Under the pieces are notes generated by a model. It was not told the origin of the DNA and did not search any database. It was given only the letters and a program-made list of their open reading frames with translations. This document shows positions 55,801 to 63,980 of a stretch of DNA of 64,000 nucleotides, in pieces (position 1 is the stretch's first letter; every line of letters starts with the position of its first letter). The position numbers were made by a program, and so were the translations under genes. The stretch is from positions 1,942,373 through 2,006,372 of the forward strand of contig NZ_LFZW01000001.1 of the NCBI RefSeq assembly GCF_001183985.1, in the 5' to 3' direction. The stretch comes from Peribacillus loiseleuriae. GTDB taxonomy: Bacteria > Bacillota > Bacilli > Bacillales > DSM-1321.

Positions 55801-56019
55801 GCTCAATTTATTAATGTTGTTGAAGATATTAATAAAAATATTGAAGAGGTATCACTATATAACTTCACGAATCTTAGTAAAACACCTAAGATGCAAGACT
55901 CTAAATTTCTAGAACCTTTAAAAGCTATAGCTGAAAAACGTACTATAATTAGAGATATTAGACATAATAAAACTCATAAAGCTGAATCAGAACTTATTCG
56001 AAATAAAGATCACATCTAA
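55801..56019 (+). other. Coding remnant without start, unknown family
   Basis: 72 open codons after a stop at 55798: AQFINVVEDINKNIEEVSLY, NLSKTPKMQDSKFLEPLKAI and RHNKTHKAESELIRNKDHI, then TAA. Charged and protein-like, with no start codon or family that I recognise. It continues in frame beyond the stop into the HU fragment. Confidence 0.4.
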
Positions 56020-56055
56020 GAAGAATCTATTGGTGATAAACCTACGAAATTTATT

Positions 56056-56259
56056 ATGCACGCTGCATTGATTGAAACAATCTCAAATACGCTTGCTAAA
56101 GAAGAGAAAATTCAATTAATTGGATTTGGCACATTTGAAGTACGTGAACGGGCAGCTCGAACAGGTAGAAATCCACAAACAGGAGAAGAGATGCAAATTG
56201 CTGCTTCTAAAGTACCTGCTTTTAAACCAGGTAAGGAATTAAAAGAGGCTGTAAAATAA
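56056..56259 (+). pseudogene. hup: HU-family DNA-binding protein, N-terminus missing
   Basis: 67 residues: [55 protein letters not shown]. Complete HU has about 90 residues; the first helix-turn-helix segment (typically MNKTELI..A) is absent, replaced by foreign in-frame codons, and there is no ribosome binding site at ATG 56056. The beta-arm with the DNA-intercalating Pro region (RNPQTG) is intact. Probably non-functional. Confidence 0.88.
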
Positions 56260-56284
56260 TATAAATAGATCTATTAAATAGAAA

Positions 56285-56480
56285 ATACTCTGGGGATGAG
56301 ATATTCTCCAGAGTATTTTCTATTTAAATATGTATCAATTTTGTTTTTTTAATAGATATGAATTTGAAAAAAATCTTGATTGTTTGTAGTTTGTATCCTG
56401 CATGCAGGCATAGGTAATTCAATCATAGACTGTCTCGTGTGATGAACGGGCAGACATGAAGGTACATATAATGGGTTAAC
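56285..56480 (+). repeat. Copy 2 of the HU-gene downstream region
   Basis: Terminator hairpin ACTCTGGGGATGAGAT..CCAGAGT with TTTTCTATTTAAATA, followed by the stretch shared with 1117-1290. In this copy it is still attached to the HU fragment. Confidence 0.75.
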
Positions 56481-56620
56481 CTTCACTAATATTGGCTGCC
56501 CTTTATGAGTAGCCTTTTTTGTGGGCCTATCATGAAGGGTTAGGTAAAAATTGGTGTTAATAAATTGAGAGCAGGATTAGTGAAGGATTGACCTGTTAAT
56601 AGAGCCAATTAGCTCTTTTA

Positions 56621-56815
56621 GTGACCTCTCAGCATATTCGTTGGATTAAATTAGTGGTTTCATTTATCGCGGATGAAGATAGAGAAGTATTTCTTGTGAT
56701 GATGCTCAACACCAAAAATCAGGTTATAGGGATTCATAGAGCACATGTAGGGAGTCTGAATGCAAGCATAGTCCATCCGCCCGATGTCATAAAAAAGCGC
56801 TATTCTAAATAATGC
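56621..56815 (+). pseudogene. RadC/JAB-domain fragment 1
   Basis: Reads VVSFIADEDREVFLVMMLNT, KNQVIGIHRAHVGSLNASIV and HPPDVIKKRYSK. An extra A in AAAAAA shifts the frame where fragment 2 continues as SAILNNAASIIVSH. The metal-binding HNHPSGD motif that should follow is absent. The N-terminus is also missing. Confidence 0.8.
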
Positions 56816-57048
56816 CGTATATTTCCAATACAGAATCGTCCAGTAAGGAAGTGTCAATCACTACCCAGGATGTTAAAGCTACATGAAAACAGTCTAAAAA
56901 CACTTAGTGATTTTGTGTAATACTGGGATATATTGGTGATGAGAGTAGATTCATATACCATCTTTACTATCAGTCACATATCTATTATCTTGTATAGTAT
57001 AAAATAAGAACACACCTTGAATTTGTGTATTAGAAATTTAATTCATAC
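56816..57048. other. Intergenic, nothing recognised
   Basis: AT-rich sequence between radC fragment 1 and the riboswitch promoter; no coding signal. Confidence 0.5.
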
Positions 57049-57077
57049 TTGACTTATGTGTTTTGTTTGATTAAGAT
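57049..57077 (+). promoter_or_regulatory. Promoter of the SAM riboswitch transcript
   Basis: TTGACT (57049-57054), 17-base spacer, TAAGAT (57072-57077). A 12-base direct repeat GTATATAATTAT (57079-57090, 57094-57105) spans the start region. It is AT-rich and could be a Fur-like or other operator, not established. Confidence 0.6.
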
Positions 57078-57127
57078 AGTATATAATTATAATGTATATA
57101 ATTATTCAGATCAATATCATACAGAAA

Positions 57128-57286
57128 CTTATCCAGAGAGGTGGAGGGAATGGCCCATTGAAACCTCAGCAACAGCTTCTTTTTAGAAGACTGTGCTAAC
57201 TCCAACAAGCTTAACCGCTTGGAAGATAAGTTGAGGCGGTCCCACTCATTTGGAAACCCTCTTCTTATCTTTAAGAAGGAGGGTTT
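57128..57286 (+). promoter_or_regulatory. SAM-I (S-box) riboswitch with terminator
   Basis: Aptamer 57128-57230: P1 CTTATC with GATAAG, AGAGAGGTGGAGGGA, TGGCCC, GAAACCTCAGCAACAG, CTGTGCTAACTCCAAC and CGCTTGG. These are the conserved S-box segments in order. The expression platform is the hairpin AACCCTC..GAGGGTT with TTTT (57255-57286). SAM binding should favour termination before the fbpA-like gene 44 bases downstream. Confidence 0.95.
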
Positions 57287-57330
57287 TTATTTATTTCATT
57301 TAGATGAATCTATAAAAAGGAGGGGTTCGA

Positions 57331-57531
57331 ATGAGCCAACGGAAAACTGTGGAGGATCGACGCAAAATATTAATAAATAAACTGATTGCTTTTCATGTAT
57401 ATAAAAAAGAAGATAAGCATCTTTTGGAGTTAACACTAACAGAACTAGAAAATGAATATAGAATATTTCAAGCACATAGTCACCCTCATGGTGATTTGGG
57501 GTCCATACAATGGACTAGTAAAAAACCATGA
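57331..57531 (+). CDS. FbpA-family (Fur-regulated basic protein-like)
   Basis: 66 residues; AAAGGAGGGG precedes the ATG. VEDRRKILINKLIAFHVYKK and LLELTLTELENEYRIF match the FbpA-type helical hairpin of Bacillus, small proteins linked to the iron-sparing response. B. subtilis fbpA is controlled by Fur; here the visible control is a SAM riboswitch. A chaperone or RNA-linked role is suggested for the family but is not certain. The C-terminal His-rich HSHPHGD is unusual. Confidence 0.75.
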   Translation: MSQRKTVEDRRKILINKLIAFHVYKKEDKHLLELTLTELENEYRIFQAHSHPHGDLGSIQWTSKKP

Positions 57532-57672
57532 TTTGTAAGCAGTAGTCCTTCGCTCAGTTATTCCAATCTTTATAGGGTATTTCCTTCAGAATAGATGGAA
57601 AAACGTGATAATTTCATCCAATGGTTAAAAATGGTGATCAGTATATGAGAGGCATCTGAAAGGGGAATCTTC

Positions 57673-57795
57673 ATGAACAGTAAAGAGCACCAATTGTCGG
57701 TAAATGATTATTTAGATTTGTACCTGTATGCAGAAAGGATGGACGATCCATTGTGGCAACAAGAAATTATAGAAAAACTACAAAATTTCCATTAG
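57673..57795 (+). CDS. Small conserved-looking protein, 40 residues
   Basis: ATG with AAAGGGGAATC upstream; MNSKEHQLSVNDYLDLYLYA, then ERMDDPLWQQEIIEKLQNFH. Acidic, helical and soluble. It ends in TAGGAGGTG, which provides the next ribosome binding site, so it is cotranslated with what follows. Function unknown. Confidence 0.55.
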   Translation: MNSKEHQLSVNDYLDLYLYAERMDDPLWQQEIIEKLQNFH

Positions 57796-57813
57796 GAGGT
57801 GGGACAAGCCCAA

Positions 57814-57879
57814 ATGGCCAGACCGAAAATCATTGGAACAGAAATGTACAAAATCACAACCACAAAGGAGTGTTTTTAA
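57814..57879 (+). CDS. Possible 21-residue peptide
   Basis: ATG 57814, MARPKIIGTEMYKITTTKEC plus a final Phe, ending TAATG that overlaps the radC start. AGGAGGTG lies rather far (about 14 bases) upstream. It could be a leader peptide or the remainder of a gene. Confidence 0.3.
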   Translation: MARPKIIGTEMYKITTTKECF

Positions 57880-58197
57880 TGGAATTAAACCCAATTTTTG
57901 AAGTGGTACGAATTAAACAGGAAGTCAGGGAAACGTCAGAGCCATTTTCATCCTATCGGATTGCATCACCAGGCGATGCGCAAGAATTAGCGGTTTCAAT
58001 TATCGCGGATGAAGATAGAGAAGTATTTTTTGTGATGACTCAACACCAAAAATCAGGTTATAGGGCTTCATAGAGCAAATGTAGGGAGTTTGAATGCAAG
58101 CATAGTCCATTCGCGCGATGTCATGAAAAGCGCTATTCTAAATAATGCCGCATCCATTATTGTCAGCCATATTTCTTTTATTTTCAAACAAATATAA
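57879..58197 (+). pseudogene. RadC/JAB-domain fragment 2
   Basis: Good start (AAAGGAG, ATG 57879): MELNPIFEVVRIKQEVRETS, SPGDAQELAVSIIADEDREV, FFVMT, then a frameshift (bases lost near 58040) into LNTKNQVIGLHRANVGSLNA and MKSAILNNAASIIVSH. It ends ISFIFKQI at 58197, exactly where the catalytic HNHPSGD should begin. Both copies in this window thus lack the metal site. The first 60 residues look intact. Confidence 0.82.
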
Positions 58198-58326
58198 AGA
58201 AATTATGCAATATTTTGTAAGGGAGTAACAATTCTTAAAAGAAGCGTTACCTATAGCTCATCAAATGTTATTCACATTGTATACTATAGATTATTCCAGT
58301 TCTGTTTATTCCAAAAAAAAAATATA

Positions 58327-58355
58327 TTGATCATAATTTGAATAGATGGTATCAT
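58327..58355 (+). promoter_or_regulatory. Promoter of the CMD-liv operon
   Basis: TTGATC (58327-58332), exactly 17 bases, TATCAT (58350-58355). The rest of 58198-58516 contains no gene. Confidence 0.6.
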
Positions 58356-58516
58356 GAATTACCTTATAACCAAGTAATCCGATAGATTTAAATGTTTATT
58401 TATTAGTTATTTAAGATTTAAGAGCTAATCAAAAGTCTTAACTCAGGTTTTGGAGGTATAAATTATATTTACATTAAAATTAATAAATACAAAATAACGT
58501 GAATAGAGGTGTTCTT

Positions 58517-59137
58517 ATGAGTAATTATACAGAAATAACAAAAGGGTTGACACAGGTAGCACGTAGTGCATTGGAGCAGCATAGAGCATATAGAGGATTT
58601 TCAGAAACGGTCTGGGCCCAAGGGGTTTTGCCGTCAAAGGAAAAGGAATTAATCGCAGTAGGAGTAGCTCACTCCACAAAATGTCATTATTGCATCACAC
58701 ACCATACACAAAAGGCAAAAAACGAGGGTGCCAGTGTCGATGAAGTCATTGAAGCGGCGATGGTAGCCGTTGCCCTCGAAGGTAACAGCTTTTCTTTAGA
58801 AGAGGCTACAAGCAGGCTGCCGGATTTGGCTGCAAGTCCAGGTTCAGAACAGGATCCTTTTTTACACCATTACGAAAAGCTGTTTGCTCTGACATACAGT
58901 GTGTTCGAACCAAAACATCTATCAGCCAAATTAAAATACTTAATTGCCATTGCAATTTGTTTTACAAACAAATCAACCCATCATCTCGATGAGTTTATCA
59001 GCAAGGCATTGGCAACGGGAGCAAGTCCGGAAGAAATCAAGGAGACCTACTATATCTCAGCACTGATGAAGGCCGGGGGAACAATGAGTTATATATCAGA
59101 AGCAATCAATTCATATCATACCAACTATATCTACTGA
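58517..59137 (+). CDS. Carboxymuconolactone decarboxylase/AhpD-family protein
   Basis: 206 residues from the ATG at 58517 (GAGGTG upstream). Two CMD domains: the first has the AhpD-type redox motif HSTKCHYCITHHTQKA (CxxC followed by His), the second (about 120-200) has the fold but no Cys pair. CxxC members act as alkylhydroperoxidase-like thiol reductants; others are decarboxylases or unknown. It is the first gene of an operon with an amino-acid-type ABC transporter, starting 14 bases before the binding protein, so it probably acts on, or protects from, the imported compound. Confidence 0.85.
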   Translation: MSNYTEITKGLTQVARSALEQHRAYRGFSETVWAQGVLPSKEKELIAVGVAHSTKCHYCITHHTQKAKNEGASVDEVIEAAMVAVALEGNSFSLEEATSRLPDLAASPGSEQDPFLHHYEKLFALTYSVFEPKHLSAKLKYLIAIAICFTNKSTHHLDEFISKALATGASPEEIKETYYISALMKAGGTMSYISEAINSYHTNYIY

Positions 59138-59151
59138 AAGAGGACAAAGAC

Positions 59152-60438
59152 ATGAGAAAAAAAACATTATTTAACTTTATCTTGCCAACTTTACTTGTAT
59201 TATTTTTAGCAGGATGCAGCAATGCTGCCGAGGTGAAAAATGATAGTCCTGAAGAAATCGTCATTGGCGCAATATACCCGTTGACAGGTAATTCAGCAAC
59301 AGTTGGGAACCGCAATAAAGAAGCCTTACAGTTGGCTGAAGATTTAATTAATAAGAAATACGATCTTGACCTGCCGTTTGCGGATACAGAAGGCATTCCG
59401 AACTTTGACGGAGCTAAAATTAGAGTAGTATTGGCCGATTCTCAAGGAAAACCTGAGGTTGCGGCGAGTGAGGCCCAAAGGCTTATCAGCAGGGAAAAGG
59501 CCTCGATTTTGATTGGAGCGTATGCAAGCTCGAATGCAGCGACAATAGCACAGGTAGCGGAACGAAATGAGGTGCCCTTTCTAGTGGCTGACTCAAATTC
59601 ACCTTCTCTGACTGAGCAGGGCTATAAATGGCTATTCCGTACGGTTCCATCTGAAAACAATCATATTACGGATGTATTTACACTTCTCGGTGAAATGAAA
59701 AAGCAGGGGAAAAACATTACCAATATTGCCATCATGAATGAAAATAGTTTGTGGGGATCTGACATTGCCAAGGAGCAACTGGAACAGGCTGAGGAAAAAG
59801 GGTATAACATCGTTTCACATGTAGAATATCCTTCGAACACTACTGACTTGAACAGCGAAGTCCAAAAGATCAAGGCGGCCAAGCCAGATGTGCTATTAAT
59901 ATCGTCCTATACCTCGGATGCGATTTTGTTTATGAAAACGGCGAAGGAATTGAAATTCCAACCACAGGCTATCATCGCTAGCGGTGCAGGCTTTTTAGAT
60001 AATGCCTTTAAAGAGAATATGGGCTCTCAGGCAACGGATATTATCTCCCGTGAACTATGGTCGATTGACCTGGCTGTAGATAAACCCGTCTATCAAGATT
60101 TAAATGAAGAGTATAAGAAAAGAAGTGGCGGTACCGACTTAACCGGAGACCAAGTAAAAGTCATCCAGGGACTTCTTGTGGCGGCTGATGTACTAGATAG
60201 AAGTAAATCGCTTGAAAGTGCCGATCTGCAAGAAGCATTTGTAGCTACTGATATTGCAAGTGAAGATCTTGTATTGCCATGGGACGGTGTGAAGTTTGCC
60301 CCTGATACCCACCAAAATGAAAAAGCGAACGGAATTCTTGTCCAATATCGAAACGATACGTATTCAACGGTATTTCCATTCGAACTTAAGAATGTAGATA
60401 TCAACTGGCCATTTTCATCCTGGGATCAAAAGAATTAA
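59152..60438 (+). CDS. ABC transporter substrate-binding lipoprotein (LivK-like)
   Basis: 428 residues. Lipoprotein signal with lipobox LFLAGCSN. Type I periplasmic-binding fold: IVIGAIYPLTGNSATVGNRN, VVLADSQGKPEVAASEAQRL, LIGAYASSNAATIAQVAERN and AIMNENSLWGSDIAKEQLEQ. It catches the ligand outside the cell. The family covers branched-chain amino acids, urea, amides and aromatic acids; no residue pattern here decides which. RBS AAAGAGG. Confidence 0.9.
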   Translation: MRKKTLFNFILPTLLVLFLAGCSNAAEVKNDSPEEIVIGAIYPLTGNSATVGNRNKEALQLAEDLINKKYDLDLPFADTEGIPNFDGAKIRVVLADSQGKPEVAASEAQRLISREKASILIGAYASSNAATIAQVAERNEVPFLVADSNSPSLTEQGYKWLFRTVPSENNHITDVFTLLGEMKKQGKNITNIAIMNENSLWGSDIAKEQLEQAEEKGYNIVSHVEYPSNTTDLNSEVQKIKAAKPDVLLISSYTSDAILFMKTAKELKFQPQAIIASGAGFLDNAFKENMGSQATDIISRELWSIDLAVDKPVYQDLNEEYKKRSGGTDLTGDQVKVIQGLLVAADVLDRSKSLESADLQEAFVATDIASEDLVLPWDGVKFAPDTHQNEKANGILVQYRNDTYSTVFPFELKNVDINWPFSSWDQKN

Positions 60439-60475
60439 ATAATGAAAAACATCCAGAGATAGAAAGGATTACACT

Positions 60476-61342
60476 ATGGAACTTTTATTTCAAATCATAC
60501 TGAACGGCCTGATTTGGGGTTCAATTTATGCCTTGATTGCCATCGGACTATCCTTGATTTGGGGAGTCATGGACATTGTGAATTTTGCCCATGGGGACTT
60601 TCTGGTCGTCGGTATGTATGTAGCCTACAGCGTGTTTGCTGCGACTCAGCTTGACCCGCTTATTGCCGCTCCCATTGCAGGAATTGTATTATTTGTAGTT
60701 GGAATGCTGACCTATTACCTTATTATCCGCAGGGTGGAGGGGGCAAGCTTATTAATCCAAATCGTTGCCACCTTCGCCGTTGGGCTTTTTTTGAAAAACC
60801 TGATGCAGTTCATTTTCAAAACAGATTATCTATTGATTAAAGATGAGCAACAAAGCTTCTTTAGCGGCAGTGTCACATTGTTTGGTGCCGATATTAATTC
60901 AGCGCAGCTTGCTACGGCCGTGATTTCAATCATTGTTGCCGGAATCTTTTTTGTTTTTGTCTACAATACGAGGACGGGACGCTCGATGCTTGCGGTTTCC
61001 GAAAATCCATACGCAGCAAAATTGATGGGAATTAATATTACCAAAATAAACGTTATTGCCTGGGGGCTTGGCGCAGCCATCGTCGGAATATCAGGCGCCC
61101 TGCTTTCCAAGTTCTATTATATTTTTCCAACAGCAGGGGCCCATTTTGGTTTGCTATCATTCATAATTGTCGCAATGGGTGGATTTAAAAGCATGTGGGG
61201 CGCACTTGTTGCAGGGATAACAGTAGGGGTAGTGGAAGCGTTGGCCAGCTTTGCAAGCAATTCTTCTCTAAAGGTAGCCTTTGTCTTCCTTGTTTATATT
61301 GTAGTAGTGCTCATCAGGCCAAAGGGCTTTTTAGGGAAATAG
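60476..61342 (+). CDS. livH: Branched-chain amino acid-type ABC permease (LivH)
   Basis: 288 residues, about eight helices. ILNGLIWGSIYALIAIGLSL at the start and MDIVNFAHGDFLVVGMYV are LivH hallmarks; the EAA-like loop is VSENPYAAKLMGINITKIN. Pairs with LivM in the membrane. Symbol denotes family, not proven substrate. Confidence 0.92.
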   Translation: MELLFQIILNGLIWGSIYALIAIGLSLIWGVMDIVNFAHGDFLVVGMYVAYSVFAATQLDPLIAAPIAGIVLFVVGMLTYYLIIRRVEGASLLIQIVATFAVGLFLKNLMQFIFKTDYLLIKDEQQSFFSGSVTLFGADINSAQLATAVISIIVAGIFFVFVYNTRTGRSMLAVSENPYAAKLMGINITKINVIAWGLGAAIVGISGALLSKFYYIFPTAGAHFGLLSFIIVAMGGFKSMWGALVAGITVGVVEALASFASNSSLKVAFVFLVYIVVVLIRPKGFLGK

Positions 61343-61356
61343 AAAGGGAGATGGAA

Positions 61357-62361
61357 ATGATGCTTCAAAAGAAAAACCTGCCTTATATGGTCATCCCCCT
61401 GTTAATCATGCTGATTCCGCTGTTTTTGAAGGATGCATACTTTATGCAGATTTTCATTCTTTTCTTTATGTATGTCATACTTGCTACCGGCTGGAATATT
61501 ATTGGCGGTTTTACGGGCCAGGTTTCGTTTGGTCATGGAGTATTCTTTGCAATCGGAGCCTATTCCTCGGCGATGCTCAGCCTGCGCTTCGAACTCTCGC
61601 CCTGGATTGGAATGGTTGTCGGGATGGTGATCTCAGCCTTTGTCGCCCTTGCAATTGGACTACCTTTCTTCCGGCTCTCAGGTCATTATTTTGCTATCGC
61701 CACACTTGCACTGGCAGGCATTGCTTCTGCGTTAAGCCTGAACTGGGATTTCATCGGTGGAAGTACAGGTTTGTATCTTCCTATCAAAGAAAGCGGCTTT
61801 TGGAATCTACAATTTGGTGCTGATAAAATACAGTATTATTATATCGTCTTTTTTTTGGCTATATTAGCTGTCTTGTTCAGTCTTTACTTATCGAGGTCCA
61901 GGGTCGGCTATTACTTCCGAGCAATTAAGGAAAATGGAGAGGCAGCGGCAAGTCTTGGTATCGATGTCTTGAAATATAAGCTTCTGGCCTTTGTTTATAG
62001 TGCCGTGATTGTTTCAATCGGGGGAACCTTTTATTCTCAATATTATCTCTATGTGAATCCCGAAGGAGTATTGAATAGCGACATCGGTATCCAAATGGTT
62101 CTTATGACTGTGCTTGGCGGCGTAGGGACAATTATCGGGCCAATTATCGGGGCGGCCTTTCTTGTCCCTCTCTCTGAATTGATCAGAGGCTATATCGGCG
62201 GCACTTTCACAGGGGTTGACCAAATGATTTATGCATTCATCATCATTCTGGTGGTTACTATGCAACCAACCGGTATTATCGGCTTTTTAAAGAAAAAAAA
62301 CAGAAAGCCAGGCTATTTAAACAAAAAAATTCCAAAAACCGGCGGTGATCTTCATGACTAG
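61357..62361 (+). CDS. livM: Branched-chain amino acid-type ABC permease (LivM)
   Basis: 334 residues from the ATG at 61357, placed 6 bases after GGGAG (ATGs at 61351 and 61360 are alternatives; the longer upstream frame overlaps livH and is not coding). Motifs GFTGQVSFGHGVFFAIGAY, FRLSGHYFAIATLALAGI and REENGEAA-like IKENGEAAASLGIDVLKYK. About ten helices; the basic C-terminal tail overlaps the livG start. Confidence 0.92.
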   Translation: MMLQKKNLPYMVIPLLIMLIPLFLKDAYFMQIFILFFMYVILATGWNIIGGFTGQVSFGHGVFFAIGAYSSAMLSLRFELSPWIGMVVGMVISAFVALAIGLPFFRLSGHYFAIATLALAGIASALSLNWDFIGGSTGLYLPIKESGFWNLQFGADKIQYYYIVFFLAILAVLFSLYLSRSRVGYYFRAIKENGEAAASLGIDVLKYKLLAFVYSAVIVSIGGTFYSQYYLYVNPEGVLNSDIGIQMVLMTVLGGVGTIIGPIIGAAFLVPLSELIRGYIGGTFTGVDQMIYAFIIILVVTMQPTGIIGFLKKKNRKPGYLNKKIPKTGGDLHD

Positions 62362-63088
62362 TCCGAAGTTATTACTGGTAGAGGGACTAAGCAAGAGCTT
62401 TGGCGGTGTTAAAGCAACGGATGATGTTTCTTTTTCAATTGATAAAGGGGAAATTGTCGGGCTGATTGGTCCGAATGGAGCAGGTAAGACGACTTTGTTT
62501 TCGTTAATTTCTGGATTCGTGAAGCCTACTGCAGGTAAGATTCATTTTAATGGAAATGATATCACAAGAAAGAAACCACACGTTATCTGTAATTTAGGTT
62601 TGACAAGAACCTATCAAATTGTTAAGCCGTTCCAGGATATGACGGTACATGAAAACATAATGGTTGGTTCTTTTTCACAAACAGTTAAGACACAACAGGC
62701 GAGGGCAGAAGCAGAGAAGATTATGGAGCTGGCGGGGTTGAAGGAAAAAGCCAAGGTGTTGAGCAAGGAGCTGACCATCGCTGAGAAGAAGAGACTCGAG
62801 CTGGCAAGGGCCCTGGCTACGAAGCCTCAATTACTGCTGCTTGATGAAGTCATGGCTGGATTAAATCCCGTAGAAACGAGTGAAGCAGTCGAGATAGTCC
62901 GATCCATATCAGAACATGTTTCCGTCTTGCTTATTGAGCACAATATGGATGTCATTATGCCTCTTTCGGATAGGGTATTGGTGCTCGACGCTGGAAAAAT
63001 CATCGCAGAAGGCCTCCCCGAAGAAATTAGGGGCAATGACAAAGTAATCAAAGCCTATTTAGGAGAAAAAGCTTATGCTAGAAATTAA
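62354..63088 (+). CDS. livG: ABC ATPase (LivG)
   Basis: 244 residues, ATG 62354 (an overlapping GTG at 62345 is possible). Walker A GPNGAGKTT, Q-loop RTYQIVKPFQ, signature-like LSKELTIAEKKRLELARALA, Walker B LLLLDEVMAGLNP, H-loop LIEHNMDVIM. The classical LSGGQ is replaced by LTIAE, which LivG-type ATPases tolerate. Overlaps livM by eight bases and livF by 14. Confidence 0.92.
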   Translation: MTSPKLLLVEGLSKSFGGVKATDDVSFSIDKGEIVGLIGPNGAGKTTLFSLISGFVKPTAGKIHFNGNDITRKKPHVICNLGLTRTYQIVKPFQDMTVHENIMVGSFSQTVKTQQARAEAEKIMELAGLKEKAKVLSKELTIAEKKRLELARALATKPQLLLLDEVMAGLNPVETSEAVEIVRSISEHVSVLLIEHNMDVIMPLSDRVLVLDAGKIIAEGLPEEIRGNDKVIKAYLGEKAYARN

Positions 63089-63782
63089 TAACTTATGCTC
63101 AGGATACCGTGGTGTCCAGGTATTGAACGAAGTAAGTCTAAATGTACCGAAAGGCGAGATCATAACGCTGATCGGTGCAAATGGGGCTGGAAAAACAACG
63201 ATGATGAGGACGCTGAGCGGTACCGTTGAGACCATGTCAGGTACAATCTTGTTCCAGGGTAAGCCAATTGAGTTCAGGCCTACCCATTACCGAGTGGAAA
63301 AAGGCTTGATTCATTGTCCGGAGGGAAGGGAACTTTTCCCGAATATGACGGTAGAAGAAAACTTGCTTTTAGGAGCTTATACCATCAAAACAAAAGATAA
63401 AATAAGGGAAAACTTTGAAAAAGTATATAACGTCTTTCCAAGACTATATGAAAGAAAAAGCCAGCGAGCCGGCACATTGAGCGGAGGAGAACAGCAAATG
63501 TGCGCCATTGGCAGAGGCGTGATGGCTGATCCAAAACTGTTGATATTGGATGAACCCTCCCTTGGATTATCCCCGAAGCTGACGGAAGAGATGTTTGTGT
63601 TAATTATGCAAATCAACCAGACCCTGAAAACTACGATTCTATTAGTTGAGCAAAAAGTGGCTGATACTTTGGAAATTGCCACATACGGATATGTGCTGCA
63701 AACGGGTAGGATTGTTGCAGAGGGACCTGCTGCTGAATTGAAAAATAATTCGATCATTCATAAGGCCTATCTGGGAATATAA
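63075..63782 (+). CDS. livF: ABC ATPase (LivF)
   Basis: 235 residues; TTAGGAG upstream of the ATG inside livG. Walker A GANGAGKTT, signature LSGGEQQM, Walker B LLILDEPSLGLSP, H-loop LLVEQKV, and the LivF-specific CPEGRELFPNMTVEENL. Completes the LivKHMGF-type transporter. Confidence 0.93.
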   Translation: MLEINNLCSGYRGVQVLNEVSLNVPKGEIITLIGANGAGKTTMMRTLSGTVETMSGTILFQGKPIEFRPTHYRVEKGLIHCPEGRELFPNMTVEENLLLGAYTIKTKDKIRENFEKVYNVFPRLYERKSQRAGTLSGGEQQMCAIGRGVMADPKLLILDEPSLGLSPKLTEEMFVLIMQINQTLKTTILLVEQKVADTLEIATYGYVLQTGRIVAEGPAAELKNNSIIHKAYLGI

Positions 63783-63878
63783 GAAGGCATCTGGTGAAAT
63801 TTGAACTTATAACCAAGATATTGAACATTTTTTAAAAAAAGTACCCCATTGGGGTTGTAGACAATCTAAAAGGAATCT

Positions 63879-63914
63879 AAAAACCTGTGTAGCATTTTTT
63901 CTATACAGGTTTTT
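63879..63914 (+). terminator. Terminator of the liv operon
   Basis: AAAAACCTGTGTAG (63879-63892) and CTATACAGGTTTTT (63901-63914), followed by GAG. The loop is CATTTTTT. Confidence 0.8.
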
Positions 63915-63980
63915 GAGATTGGCGAAATTAATATGATGTGTGGTAAAGGTGAGTGTCTCATCATTATAACTCTCTGTTAG

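Noticed and set aside
57079-57105. Fur box upstream of the fbpA-like gene
   Set aside because: The AT-rich direct repeat does not fit the TGATAATNATTATCA inverted pattern well enough.
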